Positions 1-13,525 of a DNA stretch of 64,000 nucleotides are shown in pieces. The stretch lies in NCBI GenBank assembly GCA_020466095.1, contig CM035808.1, positions 16,154,785-16,218,784 of the forward strand. Direction: 5' to 3'. The notes beneath the pieces were generated by a model. That model was given only the letters and a program-made list of their open reading frames with translations. It ran no database searches and was not told where the DNA came from. Position 1 is the first letter of the stretch. Every line of letters begins with the position of its first letter. The stretch is from Chlorops oryzae (taxonomy: Eukaryota > Arthropoda > Insecta > Diptera > Chloropidae). The translations under genes were made by a program, and so were the position numbers.

Positions 1-278
1 AACGAAGCGCAACGCAGACGTGTCATATGTTGAGCACACTTCATTTGTGGTTGCGAATTCAGGAACCCACCGTCATATCTGACTCTCTTAAAAGATTTTC
101 GCTGCGGCTTATACCGTAATACAGCAACAGAACAAGCTGTAGCTGACATAAAATAAAACAACAACAAAAACGTAAAGAAACAAAAAAAAATTTAAAACAA
201 AATACAAGACTTAAATATAATAAGACGTAAAGTTTTCAAATATCCAAGGAAAGTGCTGAGGACTGCCGAGCTTTGAAC
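1..278 (+). promoter_or_regulatory. 5' untranslated leader and possible promoter-proximal DNA of the dpr-like gene
   Basis: This is the sequence upstream of the first recognisable start codon. From about 140 it becomes very A-rich, as fly 5' leaders often are. An in-frame TAA at 228-230 closes the frame upstream of the ATG at 279, so the protein cannot extend further 5' in this exon. The bases just before the ATG (GAAC) are an acceptable fly initiation context. I see no convincing TATA box or initiator, so the transcription start may lie inside or to the left of the window. Confidence 0.45.
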
Positions 279-327
279 ATGGAGCAGCGTTGGGTGCTAA
301 TATTATTAGCACTTCTTTTATATGCCG
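279..327 (+). CDS. dpr8: Dpr-family Ig protein, exon 1 (signal peptide)
   Basis: Coding exon 1 begins at the first in-frame ATG after a TAA at 228-230. It encodes 16 residues, starting MEQRW and continuing with a strongly hydrophobic run (VLILLALLLYA), a typical secretory signal peptide. The exon ends after the first base of a Gly codon and is followed by a canonical donor, GTAAGT, at 328. That phase matches the acceptor at 27258/27259, which completes the Gly and continues SLEGASKRFF. The protein would enter the secretory pathway and reach the neuronal surface. The link to exon 2 across a 26.9-kb intron rests on phase, signal-peptide logic and lack of a competitor, not on transcript evidence. 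An alternative first exon elsewhere is possible. Confidence 0.8.
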
Positions 328-1450
328 GTAAGTGCGCTTCTTAGTTTCCTTGTGATTCGTCATAACTTTTTAATATGCAACAAAATGTTTTGCGGAAAAC
401 TTTCACTCAAATTCAAATTTTTATAGTTTCCGAAAAATAAAAATTAGCACAGAACAAGGCCACAATGAAGTTATGCGTTCTATTTTCAAAAGTTTCAAAG
501 CATAATTTCATTTGACTTTTAAAAGCTTTTTAAGAAATCGCAGCAAAAACAAAAAACTTAATGAAAAATTTACAAACTATGATCTATTCATTTAGTGTTT
601 TGCTTTTTCAATGAACTTTCTGTTCATCTTTGTCACGTTTTACATCTCAGCTGCGTACAAATGTGAAAGTCTTGTTAGCATAATTCACTGTTTCCTTTTT
701 TAATATTTTTTTTTATAAAAAGTCTTTTGTTCAACTAAGTGTTTTTCATCAAAAACTTAAATGTTAAAAAGTAATTTTATTTTTGGTTTCTATTTTTATT
801 TTGTTTCTGAAGATGCTCTTCGAAGAAGTGCGAAATATCGGACAAAAAAATATAAATAAAAAATATCACTTTTGACCTTAAGCTCGAATAAACGCCGAAA
901 AATTATTTAAAACATTTTCCACTGAAAATAGATCAAAAAGAAAAATTTAAGTTAGCTTAGAGTCAGAGTGTTAGAATTTTGCGATACTAACAATACTATA
1001 TCCGACAGCTCGAGATATAATTATAATTTTTTTTAAACGTTCCGTAAGCGAAAAACTGTTTGAGTGGGTAAGTTAAACCATTCAAGGCTTTCAATTTAAT
1101 TTCGAATAAAATATCTGTAGTTTTAAGGTACTTTTGTGATTGATGCGGGCTGATTAGAGAAATTTTCAATCTCTTCCTTACTCGTCCTCCCTGGACTTGC
1201 TCAAAACATATTTTTGTCAAAATATCTCAGCTTTCTCGATAAGAAAGCTGCATGTTTTCAGACAGACAAGTAAGAAGATGCTAAAATTGATCATTTTGTG
1301 AAGCGGATCACATCTGAAGAGATGTTATATTTGAAGTGATTCTAGACGTTGATACTCATGTGAAAATATGCAGATACAAATGCGGCCTAAATGAGTCAAT
1401 TATGAATCATTGTGCAGAGTGAGAGCCCTCATAACACTGTGGTAGTAGAA

Positions 1451-1560
1451 CCAAATTCAACGGTTTCTCCCTATTTCGGGCACGAAGAATCGAACTGCAT
1501 CATTAGTTTTTTGAGCTATCGGTACGCCTTCATGCAAAAATTTTTTTAAAAGTTTTTTTG
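1451..1560 (+). repeat. Dispersed repeat family R1, copy A
   Basis: About 110 bp beginning ATTCAACGGTTTC and including ATCGAACTGCATCATTAG and ATCGGTACGCCTTCATGC is repeated with roughly 90% identity at 57450-57562, in the same orientation and 56 kb away. It is a fragment of an unidentified interspersed repeat. No coding frame or terminal repeat is visible. Confidence 0.8.
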
Positions 1561-2013
1561 ACCACTTTTTGGCCCATATCTATGTATGTATGAGTTAATG
1601 TTTGGCATTCTAAGCTTACACCAAAATGTACTCTGAGATATGTGAAATAATTCTTCCGAAAACACCGTTTAAAACTAAAAAATCATTTACTATTTTTTAA
1701 TTTTTTATTATGGCAAATCCCTGAAGTATGCTTCGAAATATTTAAAATACTAACAAAAATGTTGCTCTTTTTGTGGAGCCATATTTGGTATCATTTGCGA
1801 GTCTTTTTCGAGCCATATTTTTTTCCATTTTCGTGTCTTCTACGACTCATATTTGCTATGTCTTTCGAGTCTTATCCGAGATATACATAGGTATTTATTT
1901 TCGTTTGCTGCAAAAATTTTGTTTTTTTTTTTGATAAATCAATAGGTACCTACTCTATTTTAAGATTTTAATATAAATTGCAATAATATTGTTCTTTCCT
2001 TCTTTTGGTTCCC

Positions 2014-2078
2014 CTTAAGTGGGATTTGAACCTCGGAACTCTCGTTTCCTTTTCATGCGTTCACCCATCGAAACCGTG
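2014..2078 (-). ncRNA. tRNA-like Pol III promoter module 1
   Basis: On the minus strand, a degenerate A-box-like region (TTTCGATGGGTGAACGC) is followed about 35 nt later by a good B box (GAGGTTCAAATCCCAC). The spacing resembles a tRNA-derived core, but a full cloverleaf cannot be drawn. It shares flanking sequence (a T-run-containing GAAATGATTGG block) with module 4 at 19986-20060, so the two are related. It is probably a relic of a tRNA-derived repeat, not a functional tRNA. Confidence 0.45.
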
Positions 2079-2149
2079 TTTGCCAAATCGAAATGATTGG
2101 ATTTTTTTCCGATTGTAGGCCTTAAGTCGATCGAATCGAATTTTATATT

Positions 2150-2306
2150 CAGCCCAATTATGATTGCCGACTACTGATAAAGAATCGAAAAAGTTCTATC
2201 ATCGACAAAAATTTTTAATTTTCCACATACTAGAAAATGAAAAATTTTAGTCGACGATAGAACTTTTTCGATTCTCTATCAGTAGTCGACAATCATAATA
2301 GGGGTG
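2150..2306. mobile_element. Palindromic MITE family M1, copy A (157 bp)
   Basis: A near-perfect foldback. The left arm starts CAGCCC and runs TATGATTGCCGACTACTG. The right arm ends CAGTAGTCGACAATCATAAT then AGGGGTG. Arms of about 65 bp flank a short AT-rich loop (CCACATACTAG). A second copy of identical length lies at 25273-25429, which proves a mobile family. There is no coding capacity. The target duplication is unclear because the flanks of both copies are similar (TATATT / ATTAT). Confidence 0.85.
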
Positions 2307-3720
2307 ATTATTTTTCTTACTTTCTACTCATTTCAGACTCAATTGCGGACTCAAAAATATAAGTCTATAATTTTCTTTATGTTTTCGACCCATTTCGGAC
2401 TCACATTTCTGAGCACTCCGCATATGTTTGCTGGGTAACTTTTGCAATACGTTTAAAAGTCACCAGATTGTGGAAGTGCTCTGCGTATGAGTAATATACT
2501 AATTTCCACATATGATTTACGTAACTCATACGTGGGTCATGCCAATAGCATACTGCCTAATAAACAACGTTGAATTATGCGTTTCCAATGTGTGACTTTT
2601 TGGAATAGAATACCTCCCCACTTAAAAAATATTGTTTTAGGTTCGCTCATCTTGAGTTCTTTGATTTTATTTTTTGAAATTATTTTACTTGAACCCATCA
2701 ACGAATGAAAAAAAATTTCGCTTTTTACCATTGAATGGAAATGAGAGCTGCATTAGAATTTTCTGCGGCAAGTCAGTTCTTTCAAGAATTTCCTCCGGCA
2801 CACATACAAAAAGTCTGGATTAAAAAAAAATAAGGGGTTGAAAAAACAAAAACACGGATGTTGCACATGTTCGTCGTTTAAAAACAGGTCGAGCATTATT
2901 CGGAACAGTAAAAAATCGTTTCGTGCGCAACTAATGCGATAAGAGTAATTGGAATGTCAGTAAGGTAATGGCATACGGGAAAGTGCGCTGACGAAAGAAA
3001 GGCGAAGCGACGACGAGCATACGGAATCGAGCATTGCGAATGCACTTAAAGCGGAAAACGGAACGGAAACCGGAAGAAGAAGATTCAAAACGAATCCAGA
3101 ACGAAAGTGACAGCGACACGAAGTCATAACGATAATATCGCAGGACGTTGCCAACTTGAAGTTAAATTTCGCTGTCATCAAAACCAAATGGACTTTCCTT
3201 ATGCATTGCAAATTTCTTGCATTTAGCTTAAAGGAGAAACCACAGCAATTGTGTTCGGGTCTGTGAGCATCATTTTTGCACAGCAGAGCAATTTTAACAA
3301 CTGCACCGGAACGCATAAAAGAAGAATGGGACGACAAAGAAGAGCGGTGGGCACAAAAAAAAAAAAAAAAACGAAAAAAAGAAAAAAATAACGAATGACT
3401 CTGACTTCAGCGATTTATCTTTTCCATAATTGTACGCAAATTGCGACTTATAGCCATAATAACGCTTGCACGCTACCGGGTGAATTGTACAAATGGCCAA
3501 TTTAGAGAAGCCACATAAAGAATCGCATTCTAAATTGCATGGCCTGACGGTCAATTCCGTTCGTAGCTCGTTTAAAAAAAATAGCACAACCAATAATAAG
3601 CATAATGCGAGCGAACATTCTGAAAAATCGAGCCAACTTCAGTCAACATTTATGCTCACAAATCTTTCTTTATGTTGTTATATAAATGAATCGAAAATGA
3701 AGCGAACGTGCCCAATTCAA

Positions 3721-3785
3721 ACTCGATCTCTCTCTCCTCTCTCTCTTTCTTTGTCTCTGTCTGCCTCTTGTTCTCATTCTCTGTA
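3721..3785 (+). repeat. CT-rich low-complexity tract
   Basis: An imperfect (CT)n/(TTTCTCTC) run. It explains the Ser/Leu-rich and Glu/Arg-rich open frames in this area, which are not genes. Confidence 0.9.
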
Positions 3786-5580
3786 TGGTGCACTCTTTCA
3801 CTTAAGTTCTTATGGCTGCATTTTAAATGATAAATGCCCAATAAAAAACGCCGAAAGCCAGAATAAAATATAAAAAAAAAATGAAGAAAAACCAAACAAA
3901 AAACGGTGGAACTCTTTCAGCGAAGCGAAAAATATATCCATCAAAAAATATTTCTCGCTCGCCTGCATCCGAAATTTTAACTCAATCTACTTTCCCGATG
4001 CGTGCTTTGCAATTTTTTGCAGTTTCTAAGCCAAAGCCACATAGCCACAATGACGGCAACAGGCGAATCGTATATGCATGCCAACGAAATGGCAATTGCA
4101 CACTCGGATTAAACCTTCGACCTGACCTTTTAGCGACCATTCCATTAAATGCGATGGCGCTCAACTTTAAAAGCACAATTTCCACAATGGCTTCGAGCTT
4201 AGCAAACCGAAATGTCATTCCCTTGTTTGCGCTATGAAGGAAAATCGAATCAATTTCGGTTAGCTTCTTTTTTTTTTTTTTTGCTGGCTTGGTCTTCGTC
4301 GAAGAGCAACAGAATTTTCAGATTCAATCGCCATTAAAAGTGGAAATAAAACGTTTCAATATAAAGTTTTTTTTTTTATTAAAAAAATTTGATTTAAAAT
4401 TCGCCCTCCTCTCAGGGTGACTTTGAACTCGTTTGACATGCCATTTAAAAATGTTTGCTTCAACGCCTACGAAAGTTATTAAAGAAATGATTTATGATTG
4501 TGGAGTTGGTAGCAAAAAGTAGCTGCCTAAGAACGAATAACTACTGTCACTTCCGCAGTCCAATGAAATATGCTCGAAGAATTCCTTTTCAACTTAATGC
4601 CGTGAAACTTTCGAAGCTAGAACGTTCAACGTACATGTGTAGATACGTATATACATTGGAAGCAGATTATAAGAGATGCAAGGAAAAAAAATATGAAAAA
4701 AGAACGGGTCGCACACCAATGCGAATGTCAGGTGAATGGCATACGTTTTAAAATTTCTTGCCGCAGCGACAAAATGTGCTTTTAGCACATTCTTTTCTCA
4801 TGTTGGCACTTTCGGAATGCATTTCTGCACATTTCAAGAAATTGTCAGCATTTTTTCCTTTGAGTTGAAGGCGACTTTTTGGACTCCTTTTATGAAAAAA
4901 AAATATATAAATATATAAAGAACAAAAAGAAGACTCCGAGTCAAAGTGGAAAGGAGAAAATGGCTGCATTTTTGAAACCTGTACATAATTGGTTTTCTTC
5001 AAAAATAACATTTATTTTTATGTTTTTTGCTAACAAAAGATCTTCAGAGTTGGCTACAGTCAAATTTTTTCCGAGAAGACCTAAGACCATGTTAAATATT
5101 TCTTCCTAAATGAAGCTTTTTTTATGAAGCACAGGATGCTCTAAAAATTGATAGATGAAGGCATTTATTTCAATTCCGTATAAGGATATCTCAAGTAACA
5201 AAAATGATTATAATCACTTACGTTTAAAAGCTAATGTAGGATGAATGGGGAAGAGCATGAACGTAAAGGTTTCTTTTTTCAAGCTAACCGAAATAATCAT
5301 TGGTATAACTTATACGAACATATTAACAGTTTCCATATTGAAGTAAGCAAATTCAGGACCATTTGAGAAGCGGTCCAGATAAGAAGAAATTGATTGAAGC
5401 AAGTGATTTCTATTCTTACATTCGCCCTGAAGTTTCATTAGTTCTGTTTTTTCATCTTCTTAAAGGCTTCATTAACTCCAGCACAGCTCTATGCACTTCT
5501 ATAAACCAACATCTTCTCTCCTATTCGCTCTTTTTATCACATCCTGATCTTAAGTTACTTATGATAAAATTCACAATTGA

Positions 5581-5672
5581 AAATCGTTATTGTGGGCTAT
5601 CCGTATGGCATAGACATTGGACTTCTGTGTACACCCTTTTAAGTGACACAGATATTGTAGTATCATCAATGC
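5581..5672 (+). repeat. Dispersed repeat family R2, copy A
   Basis: The block ATCGTTATTGTGGGCTATCC, followed by GTAT, a variable stretch, and TGTACACCCTTTTAAG then ATTGTAGTAT, recurs at 6559-6655 in the same orientation. Identity is about 80% with small indels. The source element is unknown. Confidence 0.75.
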
Positions 5673-6558
5673 TATGATAGAGTAAACCAATTCTGACTGA
5701 CTTTGTTCGTTACGCAAATTGAAGCGATTTTAGCAAACGCAACGACTTTCCTTACGGATTTACACCTGCTTCGCTCCTCATAAATTCACTGTCGCACTTC
5801 ATAATTGTTCGAATTCGATGAAACTCATTTTTGTAAAACAATGTCACGCTGAAATCAATGCGCTGAGTGCTTGAAAAAATGTGTTTTTTATTGGGGTTTT
5901 AGTATATACTTTTGCTAAGTCAAATTATTTGCAAGATAATAACTCGTAAGCATTCATTAAATTTGAGATACTCAAATTCCTGTAAGTATTGCTGCAAATA
6001 AGTAAGGAATTGTCCAATATCAATAATTGTGAATGTAAGCGAAAAAGTTTTAACACGAGCGTAACAACCATTCCCTTCGGTGGTCGACACCGGACTGAAA
6101 TGCAGGGTGGAATTTTTTTCCATTTTGACAGCACACGTTGATGAAAAACACTTTACTAATTTAAGTACGATATTCGAAGTATTAAATACGTCCCATCATA
6201 CCGATTTAATGCTTCGAATAAGGCTACTAATTTCAGAACCATCTTAGACTGTTTTAAGAAGGATATTAAATACCAATTTAAAACCAAAGTGACAGCTCTA
6301 CTTTAAAACCGATTTAAGTGACATTAAAGAAGGGAGGATTCAAATACCAAAAACTGATCATATTAAGTTTGAATAAAGAAATGAAATACCGAATGAATAC
6401 CACATTTTGTTACTTGGGAGGATATCTTCTAAAAAGCATAAGAACTTTCTGAAATGGTAAAAATCCACTTTCTTTTTTAAAAAGGCTTAATGCAGTTTCG
6501 ATGCGGGAAAGCAATGAACGTAATTTTTTAATTAATTCTCAGTAAATGCATAATCAAA

Positions 6559-6655
6559 AAATCGTTATTGTGGGCTATCCGTATGACATACACATATACC
6601 ATCCGAGACTTTTTTGTACACCCTTTTAAGGTGCACAATACTGTAGTATATCATT
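6559..6655 (+). repeat. Dispersed repeat family R2, copy B
   Basis: Same-orientation copy of 5581-5672, about 1 kb downstream, containing GTGGGCTATCCGTATGACAT and TGTACACCCTTTTAAG. It is either a local duplication or two insertions of one family. Confidence 0.75.
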
Positions 6656-7750
6656 TTGATCTTTATCGTAGGAGAAAGCCAGCGTTTTCCAGCAGAAAAA
6701 GTCTCGTAGAAACAATCAATGATTTCAGCATGACTTAAGAGCCATCTCCTGCTCCTGATTATACACCAACTTTCGGCATTTGCCGTCATAAGAGCACATG
6801 TCACGAGCTGGTCATCGAAATTGGAGTAGATTTACTCGATCGTATCGATACCTCCTGTTTTGCAAGACAATGTCATCGTTTGGGAGTGATATGAAATAAA
6901 AATGAATTTGTTTTTTTTTATTTGTTGTTTCTCAGCCTTTGACACTGCCATTGCAATTGCGATGAATAATATCTTCTCGCAATGACAATGTCATTAGAAT
7001 TGAGAATTACTCAAATTTTCTCTGTGATATCCTCGGTGAAAAAATTAATGGATTTGTCCTTTTTGCGAAAATGTCCGGCTGGGTTGCAATGTAAGCGCAA
7101 AAAAGTGTGTTTATTTACAACATCGCATTAACAACCTCAAAATTATTATTGGTTTTCTACGTTATTATGCATGTTTTATACATATAAACCTTTCTCTTCA
7201 ATCACCTTATCGCCGTATTTCAAAAAAAAAACAAAACGTATCGAACTCCGTGACCTAGTTTGAAAGACCTAAACATACAGACAGACAGACACCGCGGGAC
7301 GAATTTTCTATGAAACTTCATGCTAACGCTGAACTGACGCTAAAACCTTATTTAAATTTCAGTAGCCAATGAGAGTTAAGCACATGAACAGCATCCCTCC
7401 ACGATGGCATGTCCTCCAAGATGTCATGCATGACAATGTCACCTATATGTCATCGATGACATCACTGGTTACTTTGTCATGCAGGAAATAATTTTCCGCT
7501 GGGATATGAAGACAATGCACACGCTAGGAATGCGTAGAAACGATCACGGAAGTAACAAAACAAGCGGACATCTCACCTCAACACATTGAGAAGTGTTTTT
7601 TATTTTGATTGTTTTTCGGCAGTCCCCGCTTGTCTATATGCATCGACAGACAATCGATTGCGTGACATGTGTGAATTTGTGTGTGCGCCCATAGCCATAC
7701 GTAAATTTGTATTTGGACGTTTGCATATTTTCGCTCTGTCTGCTTGTGAG

Positions 7751-7950
7751 AGACGATTGAGACGAATTTGCTTTCTCATGAGAGCGAACTCTCCGCTCTA
7801 AACCGGTTTGAAAATTTTGTGTATTTGAGTGTGTTTGTGTGTCGCGGTAAATTGAACGATGAACATGGTGAACGCACATTTAAATCACCGGCGTCATTTT
7901 TTCGATTTTCGAGTGTCCTATCATCGATTTAATAGACGTTATCACGTCAA
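7751..7950 (+). repeat. Dispersed repeat family R4, copy A
   Basis: It starts GAGACGATTGAGA, continues through a TGTATTTGAGTGTGTTTGTG stretch, and ends TATCATCGATTTAATAGACG. The same order of blocks is found at 12011-12309, with an extra hairpin insert in that copy. Diverged interspersed repeat of unknown class. Confidence 0.6.
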
Positions 7951-10066
7951 AATCTTTTGGATCGATCAAAAAGTATCAGTATGTTTTGCGATAAGAAGAT
8001 CCGATCAAAAAACTTAAATATTTTTCATCGTTAGGAAGTAATGGTTCAAAACACAGAACTTCACTGTTAACGTAGTAAACGGACTACCTCGAACGCGTCG
8101 AAGAAAAAAGAAGACTTTGAAAGAGGATTTTATATTTTTTCCCTTAAACTTTTCTAATGGCCCTCTGTCCGTAATAAATTATGTCAATTATATTAGAACA
8201 TAAAGTCAAAATCGACACATTCGCTTGGAAAACTTTTTCGAGATTTCCACTTCACTTTTTTTTTTTTTGGAAGCTTTTCAATTTTCCTATCGCTTTTACA
8301 TAAAACTTCTCCAACTTGTCCAACAGTAAGAGTTTCCGAAAACTTTCGCCATATTATGCTCCAAAGGGATTAAAGAATTTCAGTTGAAGGAAATTTCTTC
8401 TGCTTTTTAAAAGAAAATCAATGTCATTTGCATTTTAGTGTCGCGCTGTACAGCCGTATGCCTCTGCTTCGTTCAAAGATATAGTAAATAAAAATCAGCA
8501 AGTGTCTAAGAGTAAACTTTACGACTCTCCACAGAAAGCGTTACCACTTCACCATAAATCGCTTGGCTTTAGGTAGGACCACGAGAAGAGCAAAAGAGAA
8601 ACCAAATAAAACATAAATTTAGATATTTGGCAAAAGTACGTTTCCGGAGCTATGTATATTCCTGCAACTTCAACATTCGTTCATCGTTTGTCGCCCGCCC
8701 TGCATTCTGCGTTCGGTTCATCGTCTAACTGTCCGTCCATTTCTATGGCTCACTTAATATGCTAAGCTAGAGCTTAGTGCAGGAATTGCTTAACGCGACA
8801 AGATTTTCTGAATATGCCTCTAAATAGGGCGGCAGCTGGAATTGGAATGGAGCGTGGTTAGGAGAGCCTGCTGCCGCTGGTGGTGTTGCTGATGTTGCTG
8901 CTGTTGCTACTGCTACTGCTAATGATGGTAATGATGATGAAGATGCTGTTGCTGAGGACAACGACGACTAAACACGATGATGGCGATAGCGATGACTTCA
9001 GCGGTGCTACTTGAAGAGCCTCGGTTTTGCCAACTTGTGTCACCGAAGCTCAAACAGGAATGAAGTACACTTGAACCGCGCGACCGACCGTGTTTGGCGC
9101 TCGCATTTCATTGAATGTCATTGAAACTTTCGCCGCGATAGAGAAAATGAAAACTAAAGGCACAGTGACATCGGTTACGATTCCGTTGGTTCTAGAGTAA
9201 GCCAACATTTCCTTTCGCTCCATGCGGTATCTCTCTCTATCTATCTGCTTTTCTATGAAACTTAAAGTGTGTCAGTGTCTTTCCAATTTTATTTGCATGC
9301 CGGGAATACTCGTATGGCATGGTATCCACAAGAATTCGCTTTCAATTTTTTTACGCGGCTTTCCTTTCATTTTGTTCTGTCCTTGCTCTAGAGTTTTGTA
9401 TATTTGTTGCGCCTCATAAAAATGAAAAAGAATTTTCCGCTATCTACAATACTTAAAGCTAAGAAAGAAATAACAAAATGGCGCCTCGACTTGTTATCTT
9501 CATTTCCCGGATCGACTGAGCGATGCAAGCTTGGACTATTTGGAATAATGTTTTCATGTTGTGGGCATCGATTTAATTTTTTATTTGGATTTTTGTTTTT
9601 GTTTTTGTTTTTTTTTTTGGTTTTTTATGCGGCTCAACTGAAACGTTGTCGAAACGGTCTTCGAGGGCACTTAGCGAATTGTGTGTCATTGCCTTTCATA
9701 TCTTGTCTTAAATAATCGTTTAAAGAAAATTATATTCAGTAAACTTTCAAACGAATGTAACCGACACCCACCCATCCAGTCCTTTTAAATGGATCGTTTC
9801 TTGCATGCGTAAGCGATTTTGGGGAAAATTGCCTTTATTTGTTGGCAAAGCGAGTTTATTGTTTTAAGCGTTTCTGCGGATTTTGTGCTTAAAGGCTTTC
9901 GCGTTTATTAAGACTAAATCATCCAATTTGAGAAAGAAAGATTTAATATTGAAATTCTAACAGAAAATTATGCCATCGTTAATCACGGTTGATCGAGTCA
10001 TAGCGCTTAGGGCGAACGTTTCTTCATTCGCGGCATTCATTTGGATATGGAAATTTTTTTATTTTT

Positions 10067-10182
10067 GGTCTGTTCCCGTACTGCTCGAAACTGCTCTAAA
10101 CTGCCCCATTTTGCCCAATTTTCATACAGTTTTCAAAAAATTTGGCAGTTTTCGGCAGTTTTGTGCAATACGGGAATAGACC
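10067..10182. mobile_element. Short inverted-repeat MITE family M2 (116 bp)
   Basis: The left arm GGTCTGTTCCCGTACTGC faces the right arm GCAATACGGGAATAGACC. Both arms continue inward with AAACTGC repeats, giving stems of about 35 bp with some mismatches. It is non-coding and typical of a small non-autonomous DNA element. Confidence 0.65.
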
Positions 10183-10399
10183 TATTATTTTAAATCCCTT
10201 TTATCGTTTTAAAGTCTTCTTAAATCCAAAATATAGTGAAACAGCTGTTAAAATACCTTCAGCCATCGAAAAATCTGTTGTTCTTCTTGGAATATCTTTA
10301 AAATACATCTTTGTTTTGATTAATTGTGATTCAATTTGTTCCATTCGAAGGCAAAGGGTCTGGCCGGTTGAGCAAAGGCATGCGGCTCTCTGAAAGGAC

Positions 10400-11960
10400 T
10401 TTTTAAATTTTGTTGATTTTTCGATAGGTTCCATCTAAAAACACTTTGGAGACCACTTTTTAGATTCTTATTTTCAATAGTCCTTGAGATATCCTTGAAA
10501 ATCCTTTTAAAGTAAGCCTTTTTTCAAAATTAAATATCTCAACACCCAATTAAGATAGAATGACGAACTAAAATGATTATGTTAGATAATAAAACGGAGA
10601 AACTTAAAATTTTTTTAAATTTTTTACATCCAGAAAAATTTTTCACAAAATTAAAAAGAAAATTTTAGCAATTTTTTTTCAGTGTACTCCCAGTTTCGCG
10701 CCGCTCTATAAAATTTTTTTTAAAATAGCCCCTAGTGTTTACTTTCATTTGAAAGAAAAAAATATTCAAATCGGATGGCGGAACAGTGCGATATTCAAAA
10801 ACTTGCAAGTGCACCTATATGCTCCCAGTACTAATTTCCAGTACAAATCCCAGTGTTACGTTAATATAACATTACAGTGACGTAATTAAAAGTGGAAAAA
10901 CGTTTTAAGAACGTCACAATATCGGCTACGCCAATTGATATGACATTTTTGCGGATTCATTTTGATATGAAAATAGTTTAATTCTATTTCAGGTCTTAAT
11001 ATTCGCGATATGCTCAATTAACGGAATTTGCACTAAAGTTTATAATTTGTAGCAGTATGCAAACAGTTCGAAAAAAGCTTCCGTAAATTGTTTTTTGTAT
11101 TTCTAATTGGCGTCGGCTATTTATTTTTTTCAAACTTTTTAAATTCCAAAATAGGACAATCAGACGTTAAAAATAACTTTTCTCTAAATATCTGTTGATT
11201 TTTACTTTGTGAATATCTTTTATAAATTTTATAATTTGTTTTTATTATCATTTTGTTTCCAATTTGTCTTTAATCCATTTCTTGAACGAGTTCAAATCTT
11301 CGAAATCAGCGTCTGGCCTTTAACCATAGTAACACTTTTAATAAATTTTCCTTAATGCTCAATGTTTTTTTTTCAAATTTTTGAAACATGTAAAAATTTC
11401 ACAAAAAATTTTTTTATTGAAATTTTTAAAAAAAATATTTTAAATTGATATAATATTTTCATGAACATTTATTAAATACTTTGAATATAATATTTTTCAA
11501 ATAAGATTATAGAACAATTTAATCACAAGTTTTTAATGTAATAATATTTAGAAAAATTATTTTCATGAATATCATTTAAAAGACTATTAAAAATTTGGTT
11601 GTTCGTTTCTAAAAAAAATATAGCAGAAAATTTTTGAAATTTTTAATTATTAAATCATTAAGGTTTAAACGTGAAAATTATTCGATTAATAATTTAATAA
11701 AATTGTATTATTGCTAAAAATACAAAAAATAATCAAGCGATTTTTAAAAATTTTATAGGTTAAGTTGGGACAGAGGAAAATATTTGTACAATACTATTCA
11801 ACGCCAAGTATTAGATCATAAATTGGTTTATTTTCAAATATTTAAATAATATTCAAAATATGGTTGGATTTTACATTTTAAAGTTCTATAATTTATATTT
11901 TACAGAAAAAATATTGACAAAAAATAAGGAAAGTTTTTTCTAAGCACGTATTCAGGTTGT
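10400..11960 (+). other. Extremely AT-rich intronic block, nothing recognised
   Basis: About 1.5 kb dominated by A/T homopolymers and long gaps between G/C bases. No terminal repeats, coding frame or RNA structure can be defended. It may be old decayed repeats. Confidence 0.6.
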
Positions 11961-12010
11961 AAATTTTTGCTATGTTTTTTTACTGTATTTTATTATATTT
12001 AATCTTTTAG

Positions 12011-12309
12011 GAGACGATTGAGAGGATTTTATCTTCAGATTTTTCTTTGTGCTGCGGCCAAACTGGTTCGTATTTTTTGTATTTGAATGGTTTGTCGGTG
12101 AGGGACGTTCGGGGATGTGGTACGGGAGCGTTTTTTTCATCTTCTTCCCCGTACGTCCCTCACCACCAAATGAACTTTTTTGTCGCTTATTTTTCGCGTT
12201 CCTATAATGAACAGCGACTATGTTGAAAACACATTGAAATCGCCGAAATTCTCCGTTCTCAGCGGATCGCTTGCTCTTATTTTCTATCATCGATTTAAAA
12301 GACGTTGTC
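12011..12309 (+). repeat. Dispersed repeat family R4, copy B
   Basis: It begins GAGACGATTGAGAGG and ends TATCATCGATTTAAAAGACG, matching 7751-7950 at both ends and in the middle (TTTGTATTTGAATGGTTTGT). It contains an 11-bp hairpin, GGTGAGGGACG at 12097-12107 and CGTCCCTCACC at 12153-12163. Confidence 0.6.
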
Positions 12310-12915
12310 AGGTAAAAAAAAAAACAGGTTGATTCATAATTTAAAGAGATAGTCTGGAAACCAAATTGGTGCTCACAATATTCTAAAAAAATTGTATGTA
12401 CTTTAGTTTCTTAAATCGATTTTTGGAGACAAATTCATTCTAGCCAAGTACAATTCCACAAACCTCTTAAGATCCAGCGAGAGTGAGTTAAACTTTTAAT
12501 TCACCGGTCTTGAACTAATTTAAAAGTTTCACCTTTCGAAATTAGAGTCGCAGGACCTTTTACTTTAAGCTAACGAAATTTGCTTGAATCCGTGTTACAC
12601 TTGAATTCAATAAACATTAATTAAACAAAGCAGACAGCGTACGATTTCGCAAATGTGTTTCTGTGCTTACGTCGAATCTGAAGCGATTCGAAGCTAACGC
12701 AAAGCTTCGAGACATCAGCATTAAAGCAGCATTAACATTAACGGTTACGGTAATGGCAAAAGCACCTAAACACAACGACAAAACCTAATCATTTCAATAA
12801 TGAAGTGATGGTTTTTACCTTTTCTCCATTCTTCCTGTTTTTCGCACAAATGCTGATGATTACGATAGCACTGTGCGAGCGAAGGGAAAATACACAGGGA
12901 GATACATAGATAGAC

Positions 12916-12943
12916 AGAGAGAGAGAGAGAAAGAGAGAGAGTA
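12916..12943 (+). repeat. (GA)n microsatellite
   Basis: A GAGAGAGA tract interrupted by one AAA. It produces the Leu/Ser-rich minus-strand frames nearby. Confidence 0.95.
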
Positions 12944-13142
12944 GAGTGAGGCAATGAAGGATATTGAACACAGCGAGGGAGCTTAAACACCATCAACAAT
13001 CAATGCAATAGTGTGACTTCCAGGAAGCGTATTCGAGCATAAAAGGAGCATAATGTGCAATACAGCACCTTCCCGTAAAGCGTCTTTAATGATTAGCAAT
13101 CATTATGAATAGAGGGAATTGTGCGATAACATCTCCTTCGTC

Positions 13143-13171
13143 ATTCCTGGCCCTCCATTCATTCATTCATT
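13143..13171 (+). repeat. (ATTC)n microsatellite
   Basis: Six to seven ATTC units followed by a pyrimidine tract. Confidence 0.95.
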
Positions 13172-13525
13172 CATTCATTCTTTCTCACTCTTTCTCTCTT
13201 ATTACATGATTCTGCCTTTCGCTCTGACTTCGAATGACTTCGAATCGGAAACTGTAGAACTGCCTACGTTATTGCGTCAGTATTGGTTTCCGCTATTTCG
13301 CAGCTGCGTTAATCTAACTGCAGAAAACCACAGACGCCACCACGGCACGTACCGAACGATGTCGTGAAAGTTTCGCTGTGTCCTTGCAATGGCTGCGCCG
13401 CTGTTCTGTCGCCCAACGCTTTCTCTGATTGTGAATAAAAGACTCATTGCGAATGCTTATCACATGAACCGTTGGTGCCCATTCGGGCTGAAGACAAGCG
13501 CAGCCAGAGCACTGAACGGAAATGT